Shown: piece by piece, positions 53,225-61,079 of the stretch
Position numbering within the stretch: position 1 is the stretch's first letter
How the letters are laid out: each line of letters starts with the position of its first letter
DNA from: Bacillus sp. FJAT-45350
GTDB lineage: Bacteria > Bacillota > Bacilli > Bacillales > NISU01
Length of the DNA: 64,000 bases
Assembly (NCBI RefSeq): GCF_002335805.1
Contig: NZ_NISU01000001.1
Span: forward strand, 1,434,079 to 1,498,078
Reading direction: 5' to 3'
Notes under the pieces: generated by a model
Databases searched by the model: none
What the model saw: only the letters and a program-made list of their open reading frames with translations
Told to the model about the DNA's origin: nothing
Program-made: the position numbers and the translations under genes

Positions 53225-53240
53225 ATACCCCTATACCTAT
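53225..53240. promoter_or_regulatory. Degenerate CsoR/CstR-type operator upstream of SulP
   Basis: ATACCCCTATACCTAT: same as the other copies except CC for GG in the second arm. It lies 43 bases upstream of the SulP start. Confidence 0.35.
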
Positions 53241-53332
53241 AATAGCTAGTTACATTTCGTTTGTCAATCTCAGCTTCTCGGTATGTACTGTTTTAATTAC
53301 TGGCTATCAGCCGAAGTTTGCTAGTAAAAAAG

Positions 53333-53362
53333 AAAAAATCAGCAGTCGAATTGACTGCTGAA
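53333..53362 (-). terminator. Terminator of the TRM11-like gene
   Basis: TCAGCAGTC (53340-53348) and GACTGCTGA (53354-53362) with a five-base loop; the minus strand continues TTTTTT. Confidence 0.85.
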
Positions 53363-53453
53363 TGAGTTTTAAGATTTTCTTGTTCTTAAAATAATGTACA
53401 AAGACATTTTCTCCAGTTTACTATATGTTTATAACTAACTAGTTCATTTATCA

Positions 53454-54389
53454 TTATTGACAGACTATCACTTGTCGAGTAAATTGTCCTTTTTGTGCGA
53501 TACAACGGGCAATGATTTCAAAACCAGCAGTATCAAGTAAAACATCTATCGTTTCTACTGTTATGATGACTACCTTGGTGGCAAACTTACGGGCACTTTG
53601 GAGCATTTCAAGTTGCATTTCCGGCTCTAACACAGAACAGTGATTGTATGGCATATCGATAATGGCAACATCATATCTACCAATTACGTTTCGTATGTCT
53701 TTTAAAATAACATCTCCTTCTAAACCAAAATAGGAAAGGTTTTCACGGGCTCCAATGGCAGCTAGTGGGTTGATATCACTTCCAACGATATCGATATTCA
53801 TAGATAATGCCTCTATTAGTACTGTCCCAATTCCGCAACAAGGATCAATTGCTTTTATATTATGTGTCTGTGGTACAGCAATATTTACAACTGCTCTTGC
53901 TACACGGGTTCCAAGTGCAGTGGAATAGTTTCGTGGTTTCTTTTGATGGTGTAACCAAATGGGTTCACTCTTGAAATATTGACCGAAAATCCAACCTTCT
54001 TTGACTTTTATAATTCCGAACATTGCCTGAGGATTAACTAAATCGACTGTACCTTGTATTTCAAGACCGATTTTACGTTCAATTGAACGTCTTTCGTTAA
54101 AGCTCACTTTTTCTCCATTTTTAACAAATAGGACTTTGAAGGTTGTGTTTACTCGCAAATCTTTAACATTCTGAACTAATTCCTCTAAGCTATTACATCT
54201 GTATAGTATATCAATTCGTTCTTTCATGAACGGACTTCTGCTTGGGTCAATTCGTAATGTACTTTCTAACAGAGTTGATTCGGTATCAAAACCAAAAAGT
54301 GAGCGCATTTCCAACTGACATAAAGAATGCTCACCCTCATCCCATGAATAGGTGTATAGATAATTAATCCGTTCTATTGTTCGTGTCAT
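53454..54389 (-). CDS. TRM11-like SAM-dependent RNA methyltransferase
   Basis: 311 residues. N-terminal part (about 1-165) resembles a THUMP-like or ferredoxin-like RNA-binding region; the C-terminal Rossmann methyltransferase has AIDPCCGIGTVLIEALSM (SAM site), IVGSDINPLAAIGARENL and the catalytic motif IIDMPYNHCS (a D-P-P-Y variant). These enzymes methylate guanosines in tRNA. The -DMPY- instead of -DPPY- is worth noting. Single gene, with terminator. The ATG at 54389 lacks a clear ribosome binding site. Confidence 0.8.
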   Translation of the reverse strand: MTRTIERINYLYTYSWDEGEHSLCQLEMRSLFGFDTESTLLESTLRIDPSRSPFMKERIDILYRCNSLEELVQNVKDLRVNTTFKVLFVKNGEKVSFNERRSIERKIGLEIQGTVDLVNPQAMFGIIKVKEGWIFGQYFKSEPIWLHHQKKPRNYSTALGTRVARAVVNIAVPQTHNIKAIDPCCGIGTVLIEALSMNIDIVGSDINPLAAIGARENLSYFGLEGDVILKDIRNVIGRYDVAIIDMPYNHCSVLEPEMQLEMLQSARKFATKVVIITVETIDVLLDTAGFEIIARCIAQKGQFTRQVIVCQ

Positions 54390-54693
54390 TCAATCATTAC
54401 TCTCCTTAACTAGCCAATTCAATCTCACCTATATAGTATAAACGAAAAAGCGCTTACTTGGAGGACTGAAAAAGTGTGATTTTCACTTGCATAGACTTCT
54501 TCAATTTCTACATTCTTTTTTACTTGAATCGTTATCCAAAAAAAAATTAGGCTACCAGACACCAATAAAATTTGGTGATGTGGCGCCTAAGTAGGTGTTT
54601 TTTTTCTGTCTCAAATGACTTAGTCAGTCTAGTATGCTCGCTTATTTACAAACTGCTAGATAGGTTAAAGGTTCTACTATTTCTTACTCTTTT
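54390..54693. other. 304-base intergenic region
   Basis: Holds the terminator of the BsuPI lipoprotein gene (54537-54590) and a T-run at about 54597-54606. No other gene or element is supported. Confidence 0.5.
54537..54590 (-). terminator. Structured terminator of the BsuPI-domain gene
   Basis: TTAGGC/GCCTAA outer stem with an inner CACCAA/TTGGTG hairpin; on the minus strand it ends in a run of nine T. Confidence 0.75.
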
Positions 54694-55149
54694 TTAGCGA
54701 ACAATAAACTCTTTTGTAACTTTATATGTCTCACCGTCCTTCGGTGTCATCCATGCTGCTAATATATACTCCCCTTGTGAAAGATTTATATCATGTAAAG
54801 TAATCTCGAATTCCAATGATTCTCCTTGTATGATTTCTTCTTTACCTAAAGTTTGTAGGAAGGTAGCAACACTTGAAAATAGGAAGAGGTTATCACCAGT
54901 TTTTGTTTCAACCGAAAAATCTATTCTTTGAGAGCTAGAAAAATTCAGTGTGACAACATTTTCGGTTTGGTTCGTTACTTGATATTGAAACACTAGTGGC
55001 CTTTCTTCAGTAAGACTTGCAGACATTTCACCAGCTACAATTTCATTCACGTTTTCATTACTAGTCTCGTCTTCGCTTGTTTGTTCACTTCCTACTCCGC
55101 ATCCTGTTAATAAAAACCCTATAATGAATAGCAATGTTACTATTCGCAT
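54694..55149 (-). CDS. BsuPI-domain lipoprotein
   Basis: 151 residues; lipobox GFLLTGC (Cys about 17). After an acidic linker the body is an intracellular-proteinase-inhibitor (BsuPI) fold: LVFQYQVTNQTENVVTLNFS, RIDFSVETKTGDNLFLFSS, and EYILAAWMTPKDGETYKVTK. Members may inhibit or bind proteases; no target known. Single gene, own terminator. Confidence 0.8.
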   Translation of the reverse strand: MRIVTLLFIIGFLLTGCGVGSEQTSEDETSNENVNEIVAGEMSASLTEERPLVFQYQVTNQTENVVTLNFSSSQRIDFSVETKTGDNLFLFSSVATFLQTLGKEEIIQGESLEFEITLHDINLSQGEYILAAWMTPKDGETYKVTKEFIVR

Positions 55150-55209
55150 GATATCCCTACTTTCTTTTCGTATATCATGTTAGACGCTTTTATTATGAGG
55201 ATGTTACAT

Positions 55210-56202
55210 TTATTGAATAGTTACGACAATTCTTCCGCGTACTTCCCCTTTTAATATAGTAGGTAATACGCTAGGTAATTCTTCTATTGAAGTTTCTTTA
55301 ATAATCATATCTAGATTATCTGGCTTTAAATCCGATGCCATACGTTCCCACAGCTTTTCTCTTGTTTCCATAGGACAATATACGGAGTCAATCCCAAGTA
55401 AATTAACACCACGAAGAATAAATGGGAAGACGCTTGTAGGTACTGATACTCCACCAGTTAGTCCACTAACTGCCACTGAACCTTGGTAGTTCATCTTACT
55501 CAATATAGCTGCAAGTGTTTCTCCTCCAACTGGATCGACAGCTCCTGCCCATAATTGTTTATCTAGTGGAGAAATCTTCTCTGGACACACATCTTCACGG
55601 GAAAGAATCTCACTCGCTCCTAACTCACGTAAGTATCCATGTTCAGATTCTTTTCCTGTACTTGCGACAACGTCATAGCCTCGCTTATGTAACATTGCAA
55701 CTGCCATGCTTCCTACTCCTCCCGTTGCACCAGTCACTAGTACCTTTCCTTGCTCAGGAGTTAAACCGTTTTCCTCCAACCTCTGAACAGAAAGAGCTGC
55801 AGTTAACCCTGCTGTTCCAAATGCCATTGCTTCTTTTAAAGAAAGTCCCTCTGGTAATGGGATGACCCAATCTCCAGGTACCCTAGCATACTCACTATAA
55901 CCTCCAAAATGAGATACCCCAAGATCATAACTTGTAACGATGACAGAATCTCCTTCTTTAAACTTTGAATTCTCAGTGGATACAACTGTACCTGCTAAAT
56001 CGATACCTGGAACGAAGGGATAGGATTTTACGATTTTTCCATTAGGAGTACCTGCTAATCCATCCTTGAAATTAACACTGGAATATTGAACTTGAATAAG
56101 TACGTCACCTTGTGGTAAATCCTCAATTGAGAGCTCTTTGACACTTACTGAGAAATCCCCTTCCTTTTTATCCACTATTAATGCTTTAAAAGTTTGACTC
56201 AT
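55210..56202 (-). CDS. YhdH/AcuI-type quinone-like oxidoreductase
   Basis: 330 residues from the chosen start. MDR family: SVNFKDGLAGTPNGKIVKSY at the N-terminus, GIDLAGTVVS, and the NADPH-binding VLVTGATGGVGSMAVAMLHK. It lacks zinc ligands. YhdH/AcuI enzymes reduce acryloyl-CoA with NADPH. The ATG at 56202 is preceded by AGGGGGAAATGAG; a longer ORF to 56265 covers the promoter. Divergent from a TetR gene with a shared operator. Confidence 0.88.
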   Translation of the reverse strand: MSQTFKALIVDKKEGDFSVSVKELSIEDLPQGDVLIQVQYSSVNFKDGLAGTPNGKIVKSYPFVPGIDLAGTVVSTENSKFKEGDSVIVTSYDLGVSHFGGYSEYARVPGDWVIPLPEGLSLKEAMAFGTAGLTAALSVQRLEENGLTPEQGKVLVTGATGGVGSMAVAMLHKRGYDVVASTGKESEHGYLRELGASEILSREDVCPEKISPLDKQLWAGAVDPVGGETLAAILSKMNYQGSVAVSGLTGGVSVPTSVFPFILRGVNLLGIDSVYCPMETREKLWERMASDLKPDNLDMIIKETSIEELPSVLPTILKGEVRGRIVVTIQ

Positions 56203-56236
56203 CTCATTTCCCCCTATTCGTTTTAAATATAGTTTG

Positions 56237-56265
56237 AATATAACAAAAATATTCTGACTGGTCAA
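56237..56265 (-). promoter_or_regulatory. Promoter of the YhdH-like gene, with TetR-type operator
   Basis: TTGACC (56265-56260), 17 bases, TATATT (56242-56237) on the minus strand. The -35 box lies inside the palindrome TGACTGGTCA (56255-56264), arms TGAC/GTCA, the position expected for a repressor site shared with the divergent tetR. Confidence 0.65.
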
Positions 56266-56316
56266 AATAATTTTTTGTTGTATAATATCACTAAGACTAT
56301 ATTAGGTGGGAGAAAT

Positions 56317-56916
56317 ATGAAGAAGAAATCAGTTGAACGGAGAGAACAAATCTTAAAAGCAGCATTTCAAGCAGTAGCTGATAAAGGATATGAAGCAGTA
56401 ACTTTACAGAATATTGCTGATTATGCAGGAGTGAGCAAAGGGGTAACGAATTATTATTTCAAAAATAAAGAGGATGTTTTTTCTAATTTATTAACGTGGG
56501 TAACGGAGCGTATTTATGAGAATGAACGTAAAGCAATTAGTATTCAAATAACTGCGATTGAGCAACTAACTGCCTATATTAACTCTGTCTTTATTAGTCC
56601 TGAAAAAAATAAAAAATTTTATCAAGTCTATTTAGATTTTATTGCTCAAGCAACTAGGAACCCTGACTATCAACAAATTAACTTGAAGTTTTATGAAAAT
56701 TGCTGGAGTCTTGCTAGTGATATTATAAGTTTAGGACAAAAAGAAAAGGTCTTCTCTCCTCAATTAAAAGTTGAACAAGCTTCAAAAACAGTGAGAGCTA
56801 TAATTGATGGTTGCTTGATCCAGTGGTTATTACGCAATGAGGAAACATTACATGAGGAGTATAAAAAAACATGTCTTAGTGCGATTTTAGCTTACTTAGG
56901 TGCTTTAGAAGAATAA
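56317..56916 (+). CDS. TetR-family transcriptional regulator
   Basis: 199 residues. N-terminal helix-turn-helix ERREQILKAAFQAVADKGYE, VTLQNIADYAGVSKG and TNYYFKNKEDVFSNLLTW; the C-terminal ligand domain is unassigned, ending ILAYLGALEE. ATG at 56317 behind GGTGGGAG; upstream in-frame codons have no ribosome binding site. Divergent from the YhdH-like gene, which it probably represses. Confidence 0.88.
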   Translation: MKKKSVERREQILKAAFQAVADKGYEAVTLQNIADYAGVSKGVTNYYFKNKEDVFSNLLTWVTERIYENERKAISIQITAIEQLTAYINSVFISPEKNKKFYQVYLDFIAQATRNPDYQQINLKFYENCWSLASDIISLGQKEKVFSPQLKVEQASKTVRAIIDGCLIQWLLRNEETLHEEYKKTCLSAILAYLGALEE

Positions 56917-56920
56917 TTTA

Positions 56921-56968
56921 AAGAGGCCGGGACAAAAGGTCTGTTTTGACCTTTTGTCCCAGCCTCTA
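56921..56968. terminator. Large bidirectional terminator after tetR
   Basis: AAGAGGCCGGGACAAAAGGTC and GACCTTTTGTCCCAGCCTCT pair around TGTTTT with one mismatch. It is followed on the right by the start of a dispersed-repeat fragment. Confidence 0.8.
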
Positions 56969-56996
56969 AGCAATGTGCGGAGTCGCTGCATCTTTA
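56968..56996 (+). repeat. Dispersed palindromic repeat, truncated copy 4
   Basis: TAAGCAATGTGCGGAGTCGC followed by TGCATCTTTA matches the left end of copy 1 and then stops; only the left end remains. It again lies between convergent 3' ends (tetR and the aldolase gene). Confidence 0.6.
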
Positions 56997-57007
56997 GGCT
57001 TGTCCAC

Positions 57008-58099
57008 TTATGACATAGGTACTTGACGATTAATCTTTCCATCAATTCGTTCGAAAATATCATCTAGATCCGGTCCAGTAATTGTTAAACCGTGGTTTTT
57101 AAGTCCGATTATTGTTCTAGCTGGGTTGTCAGCTTCTCTTACAAGTTGTGCAACTGTTTCTGCTAATTCAACAGTACCACATGGGTAATTAATTTCTGTT
57201 GCTTCAATTCCATCCATCCAAGCATGAATATGAACAATCGCTCCAACTTCAGGATGCTCCTTGTATACCATCCAATGCTCAATCGCATCAACTGACGCAC
57301 GCTTTGGCATGATTTCTTTAGGAACACTTACTTGTATGTTATTTTTCTCATCATTATAACCTTTAATATATAGAATATCTTGTCCAATTACTTTCATATC
57401 AGCTTTATTGATACCACTTGCACTCATCCAAAAGTTATCTTGGTCTTGTCTGGCGCTAAGATTACCATAGCTTAAACCACCAATACCATATAATTTATTA
57501 AGATGTCGCATATCTCTTGATGTTAAATATTTATCAAGAGGAAATGGTGCGGGAAGAAGGTCCATTTCATCTAATTTTTTACCAGATACACTTAGTTTTT
57601 GAGTCACATCATCACCATGCCATAACTCTTGAGGTAAATCATAGTGGAAATCATTCTCAATCACTAGATTTGATAAAGCAAGTGGTTCTAGTCGCTTATA
57701 AATGTTAAGGAACAACTCTTCTGCATTTTCACCTTGAGTGTAGGATATTTTATAGCAACCTTGCTCAGGTGTTAAAAAATAAATATCTGTATTGTCACCA
57801 TAGTGTGAAATATACACTAAGTGATTTGAAAGAGAACGGATTAAATAAGGGTAAGCTTCTTTGAAAATATCATAAGTTTGACCTCTAGTTTCAAAAACGG
57901 ATACAACAAAAGTCGCTTGTGCTTTTCGTCTGAAAGGTCGAACATTTTCTTCGTCAAGGAAGTTAAAAATTAATTTAATGTCATCTATTGGTTCATCGTA
58001 AAAGGTAAATCCTTGTTTAACAAACTGTTCCTTTATTCCTTCTGCAAGCCAGTTTAAAAATGATGTTTGCTTAGTACCAGAAAAAGAAAAATTGCCCAT
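57008..58099 (-). CDS. Class II aldolase-domain protein with an extra N-terminal domain
   Basis: 363 residues. The C-terminal class II aldolase/adducin domain (about 195-355) has LSYGNLSARQDQDNFWMSAS, VGAIVHIHAWMDGIEA and IIGLKNHGLTITG, with the His residues for zinc. The N-terminal ~190 residues (NFSFSGTKQTSFLNWLAEGI, VRPFRRKAQATFVVSVFETR) have no family I recognise. Class II aldolases act on sugar phosphates such as ribulose-5-P or fuculose-1-P. 67 bases after a zinc alcohol dehydrogenase gene on the same strand, so the two form an operon. Confidence 0.8.
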   Translation of the reverse strand: MGNFSFSGTKQTSFLNWLAEGIKEQFVKQGFTFYDEPIDDIKLIFNFLDEENVRPFRRKAQATFVVSVFETRGQTYDIFKEAYPYLIRSLSNHLVYISHYGDNTDIYFLTPEQGCYKISYTQGENAEELFLNIYKRLEPLALSNLVIENDFHYDLPQELWHGDDVTQKLSVSGKKLDEMDLLPAPFPLDKYLTSRDMRHLNKLYGIGGLSYGNLSARQDQDNFWMSASGINKADMKVIGQDILYIKGYNDEKNNIQVSVPKEIMPKRASVDAIEHWMVYKEHPEVGAIVHIHAWMDGIEATEINYPCGTVELAETVAQLVREADNPARTIIGLKNHGLTITGPDLDDIFERIDGKINRQVPMS

Positions 58100-58166
58100 G
58101 TTGTCTTCCTCCTAGTTCAAGTTATCGTTAGACGGATAGTGTAAGTTTTATTAAAAAGAAAGGATG

Positions 58167-59390
58167 TTAAGGCTCTAACACCACTTTGATTGTTGAGCCA
58201 TTTCCTTTTTTCATCATCATTGTAATAGCCTCACGATATTGCTCTAACGGAAACCGATGAGTAATCATTTGTGATAGGTCTACTTTTCCTTGTCGCATTA
58301 ATTCTATTGCAATCTCTAATGTTCTCATTTTCTTTCCTTGATAAACACCAGTACTATAGGCAAAGCTTCCCTTTACCTCTAATTCATTTAGCCAAACTGT
58401 TGTCCAGTCAATACCATCAATAATGCCAGCAAGACCAAGCAATACAACCTTCCCTCCACTTCGAGTAAAACGAAGAGAATCATTGATACTTTTCTTCCTT
58501 CCTACACATTCAAAGACAATATCTGCTCCGCCTTGAATGACGGACTCTCCATAAATTGGCTTTAACACCTTTGCATTCAGAACCTTAGCTGCATCGTCAA
58601 TATATTGCTTTCCTTTTAGAAAAATCACTTCATCTGCGCCATATGATTTCGCTAAATCAGCTTGGAAAGAATGCTTTACTAATACAACAATTCGACATGG
58701 TATCTCTAATGCACGTATAGCAGCAACTACGCAAATACCAATAACACCTGCACCTATAACGAAAACTGTATCGCCTTCTTTAGGGGGATTTCGTAATACA
58801 GCATGAAGAGCACAACTAAATGGTTCAACTAAAACACCATTCGAATCATCTACTTCATCAGGCAATCGTATTATTTGACTTTGGTGTGCCACTAAATGAG
58901 AACTCCAGCTTCCACCAGTATCGCGACACGCACCAATAAGTAAACCGGGAGAAATTTTTCCATCAGTCATGTGATTACAGAGACTGTAGTCTCCACGTTC
59001 ACAAGCAGGACAGATTTTTTCAATTCCCCTTGAGATACAAGACAGTACTGGGTCAATAACAACCCTATCCCCTTGATTCAAATTCTCTACCATTGATCCT
59101 GCTTCATCAATCGTTCCTACTACTTCGTGTCCTATAGTAAAAGGGAAGGAAGCAAATGGTGATGTAGTTGGACTGTCATTTAGACAAATTAGATTAATAT
59201 CACTCCCACATACACCCCCATATTTGACCTTTACTTTTACCCAATTTTCATCAGGTAATGATGGTGTAGAAACCTTACGAAAACGCAAACACGATAGTTT
59301 TGGATGCCAGTAAATTGATGGTGAAAATCGACCAACAACTTTACTTAAAGCATAGCGTGGAACACTATAGTCGAACTGTATTGAATTCAT
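58167..59390 (-). CDS. Zinc-dependent alcohol/sorbitol dehydrogenase family (MDR)
   Basis: 407 residues. Catalytic zinc site in VCGSDINLIC and TIGHEVVGTI; structural zinc Cys in SRGIEKICPACERGDYSLC; NAD-binding VFVIGAGVIGICVVAAIRAL. Similar to threonine/sorbitol dehydrogenases, some 50 residues longer than usual at the N-terminus. The partner class II aldolase suggests sugar or polyol metabolism. ATG at 59390; the ribosome binding site is not strong, since GGGGGT lies seven bases before. Confidence 0.87.
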   Translation of the reverse strand: MNSIQFDYSVPRYALSKVVGRFSPSIYWHPKLSCLRFRKVSTPSLPDENWVKVKVKYGGVCGSDINLICLNDSPTTSPFASFPFTIGHEVVGTIDEAGSMVENLNQGDRVVIDPVLSCISRGIEKICPACERGDYSLCNHMTDGKISPGLLIGACRDTGGSWSSHLVAHQSQIIRLPDEVDDSNGVLVEPFSCALHAVLRNPPKEGDTVFVIGAGVIGICVVAAIRALEIPCRIVVLVKHSFQADLAKSYGADEVIFLKGKQYIDDAAKVLNAKVLKPIYGESVIQGGADIVFECVGRKKSINDSLRFTRSGGKVVLLGLAGIIDGIDWTTVWLNELEVKGSFAYSTGVYQGKKMRTLEIAIELMRQGKVDLSQMITHRFPLEQYREAITMMMKKGNGSTIKVVLEP

Positions 59391-59616
59391 CTTACGAAAT
59401 CACCCCCAAAAAGGATTATTTATTTTTAACATATTGAAATCGTACAGACAGCAATCCCCTAAATTCGGGAGTACTATTTATACTAATTTTTTGCATACGA
59501 CACCAAATTTATACATTCCTATATGAAATATTTTCAAAGAGGATCTGATTATGGTAAAAGATATAATCAATGTATGAAAACCTATATATATTCAGACTAA
59601 CTATTACCATTGAACG

Positions 59617-59647
59617 AAAAAAAACCTAGCTATTATGATAAGCTAGG
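59617..59647 (-). terminator. Terminator overlapping the end of the 47-aa gene
   Basis: CCTAGCT and AGCTAGG arms with loop TATCATAAT-like sequence, followed by eight T on the minus strand. The stem includes the last codons of the small gene. Confidence 0.75.
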
Positions 59648-59776
59648 CATTTCATCATTATCTTTTGTTCCTTTTTTCGATTCCATAGGAGATAAAAGTT
59701 CACCATATTCAACTTCCCAGATTGCTTCTAATAAAGAATAGCTATAGTCCTTCAATTGCTGAATATTCCTCTTCAT
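59633..59776 (-). CDS. Small hypothetical protein, 47 aa
   Basis: ATG at 59776 behind GGAGGAGG. The product opens MKRNIQQLKDYSYSLLEAIW and continues as a short amphipathic protein, ending in a charged tail. No family recognised. The stop codon lies inside a strong terminator, which shows that the gene is compact and complete. Support is the ribosome binding site, terminator and in-frame continuity. Confidence 0.6.
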   Translation of the reverse strand: MKRNIQQLKDYSYSLLEAIWEVEYGELLSPMESKKGTKDNDEMPSLS

Positions 59777-59900
59777 TATGAGCCTCCTCCTAGCACTACT
59801 ATAAAATAAACACCTTTAATACAGTGTTTATTTTGTTAGTTGTAGTATAACTAAATATTGGAATGTTATTCTTAATAATGAGAGAAGTTAAATAATAATC

Positions 59901-60110
59901 TCAAAAAAGTAAATCTGACCAATTTGTCAATGAAATATCAAGCTTGTCGATTTCATCAAGTAAAGAAACTGTCTCTTCTTCACTCTCTTTATAAAAACCT
60001 TCTGTAACAGAGTTCCAAGGAATGTTCTCAAGTAGGCAAATAAAATCTGTATAGGAAAGTCCAGCAATGTACGCAGCTCGTTCCAAAGTAATTGAATTAG
60101 CAACATACAA
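59901..60110 (-). pseudogene. UPF0175-family remnant
   Basis: 69 residues, TTG start with no ribosome binding site. The segment ITLERAAYIAGLSYTDFICL is the C-terminal helix pattern of UPF0175 (proteins found with PIN-domain-like toxins), but the N-terminal half is absent and no partner gene is adjacent. Probably a truncated antitoxin-like gene. Neighbouring Uma2 is also cut, pointing to local decay. Confidence 0.5.
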
Positions 60111-60178
60111 ACTTTAATCTTACTCTAAAATAACTTACATGCTAAAATAAAGAAAAGTGTATGGAAAGGAATGGCTAT

Positions 60179-60382
60179 ATGGCTCTTCCTCATAATCAAG
60201 ACAATATTAACTATGCTGATTATTTAACATGGGATGAAGAATTTCGTTGTGAAGTCGTTGACGGGAAAATCATCAATATGAGGCCTGCGCCTACCCCTAG
60301 GCATCAAAATATTACGGATGAATTAACAGCTGAATTTAAAATGTTTTTGAGAGGGAAACAGTGTAGCGCCTTTGCAGATTGA
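60179..60382 (+). pseudogene. Truncated Uma2-family nuclease gene
   Basis: ATG at 60179, behind GGAAAGGA. The visible 67 residues match the N-terminal part of Uma2 restriction-endonuclease-like proteins: YADYLTWDEEFRCEVVDGKI, INMRPAPTPRHQNITDELTA. Full-length members are about 180-190 residues; the frame ends after CSAFAD, so the catalytic core is gone. Terminator of the next gene follows directly. Confidence 0.7.
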
Positions 60383-60406
60383 ATTAATAAATATTTTTGG
60401 TAAGTA

Positions 60407-60445
60407 AAAGGAGTACAGTCGTATCTACGACTGTACTCCTTTTTC
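60407..60445. terminator. Perfect terminator between Uma2 remnant and thioredoxin-like gene
   Basis: AAAAGGAGTACAGTCGTA and TACGACTGTACTCCTTTT pair with a two-base loop; it ends the thioredoxin gene on the minus strand. Confidence 0.85.
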
Positions 60446-60934
60446 TTATTCCACAGCATTTATAAATTCAATAATCGTTTCTGTTGGGAGAGCTCCCCTG
60501 AAGCCAGCTGGGTCTTTTCCTTCTTCAAAGTAAACGATTGTTGGTGTGGCGACAGCTTGGTATATCCTTGCTAAATCGGTGTGCTTTTCGATATCTATGT
60601 TTAAAATAACAAGGTCCTCAAATTCATCTAATAATTCATCTAGTCTCGTGTCAATCTCTTGACAATATGTACACCAAGTGGCATAAAAGACAGTAAATAG
60701 TTTTTCCGTATTCTCTAAGTATATATCAAAATCTTCTTCATACTTTAGCTCAAAATTCCGTTCTCCTCGTTCAAATACAAATCCATTTGACGCAACAATT
60801 GGGTCATCGTGTTTTCCTTCACTGTCATCAGTATGTATCTCCCCTGACTGTGTTTCATTGCTACAGGCGATAATGATAACAATCATCAGTAATAGCGTAC
60901 TTAAAGACATCGCAAAGTTAATACTTCTTTTCAT
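60446..60934 (-). CDS. Thioredoxin-like lipoprotein
   Basis: 162 residues. Lipobox LMIVIIIAC (Cys about 24), acidic linker, then a thioredoxin fold with active site FYATWCTYCQEIDTRL (CTYC) and cis-Pro in AVATPTIVYFEEG. Works outside the membrane on thiols/disulfides; the donor is not in the neighbourhood. Single gene with its own terminator. ATG at 60934 follows GAGGAGG. Confidence 0.87.
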   Translation of the reverse strand: MKRSINFAMSLSTLLLMIVIIIACSNETQSGEIHTDDSEGKHDDPIVASNGFVFERGERNFELKYEEDFDIYLENTEKLFTVFYATWCTYCQEIDTRLDELLDEFEDLVILNIDIEKHTDLARIYQAVATPTIVYFEEGKDPAGFRGALPTETIIEFINAVE

Positions 60935-61032
60935 ACAAACCTCCTCTTCAATTATAAAATCCTAATAATCTCCATTTCTATAGCTATACTAATTTTTCCT
61001 TTTTTAGGACTGTAATTTTTAACTTAATAGAA

Positions 61033-61066
61033 AAAAGACCTTTACCTTTAGCAGTAAAAGCCCTTT
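61033..61066 (-). terminator. Weak terminator after ubiD
   Basis: On the minus strand CTTTTAC and GTAAAGG (with a G-U pair) form a stem with T-rich flanks, 14 bases after the stop codon. Confidence 0.45.
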
Positions 61067-61079
61067 TATCAAATAACTG

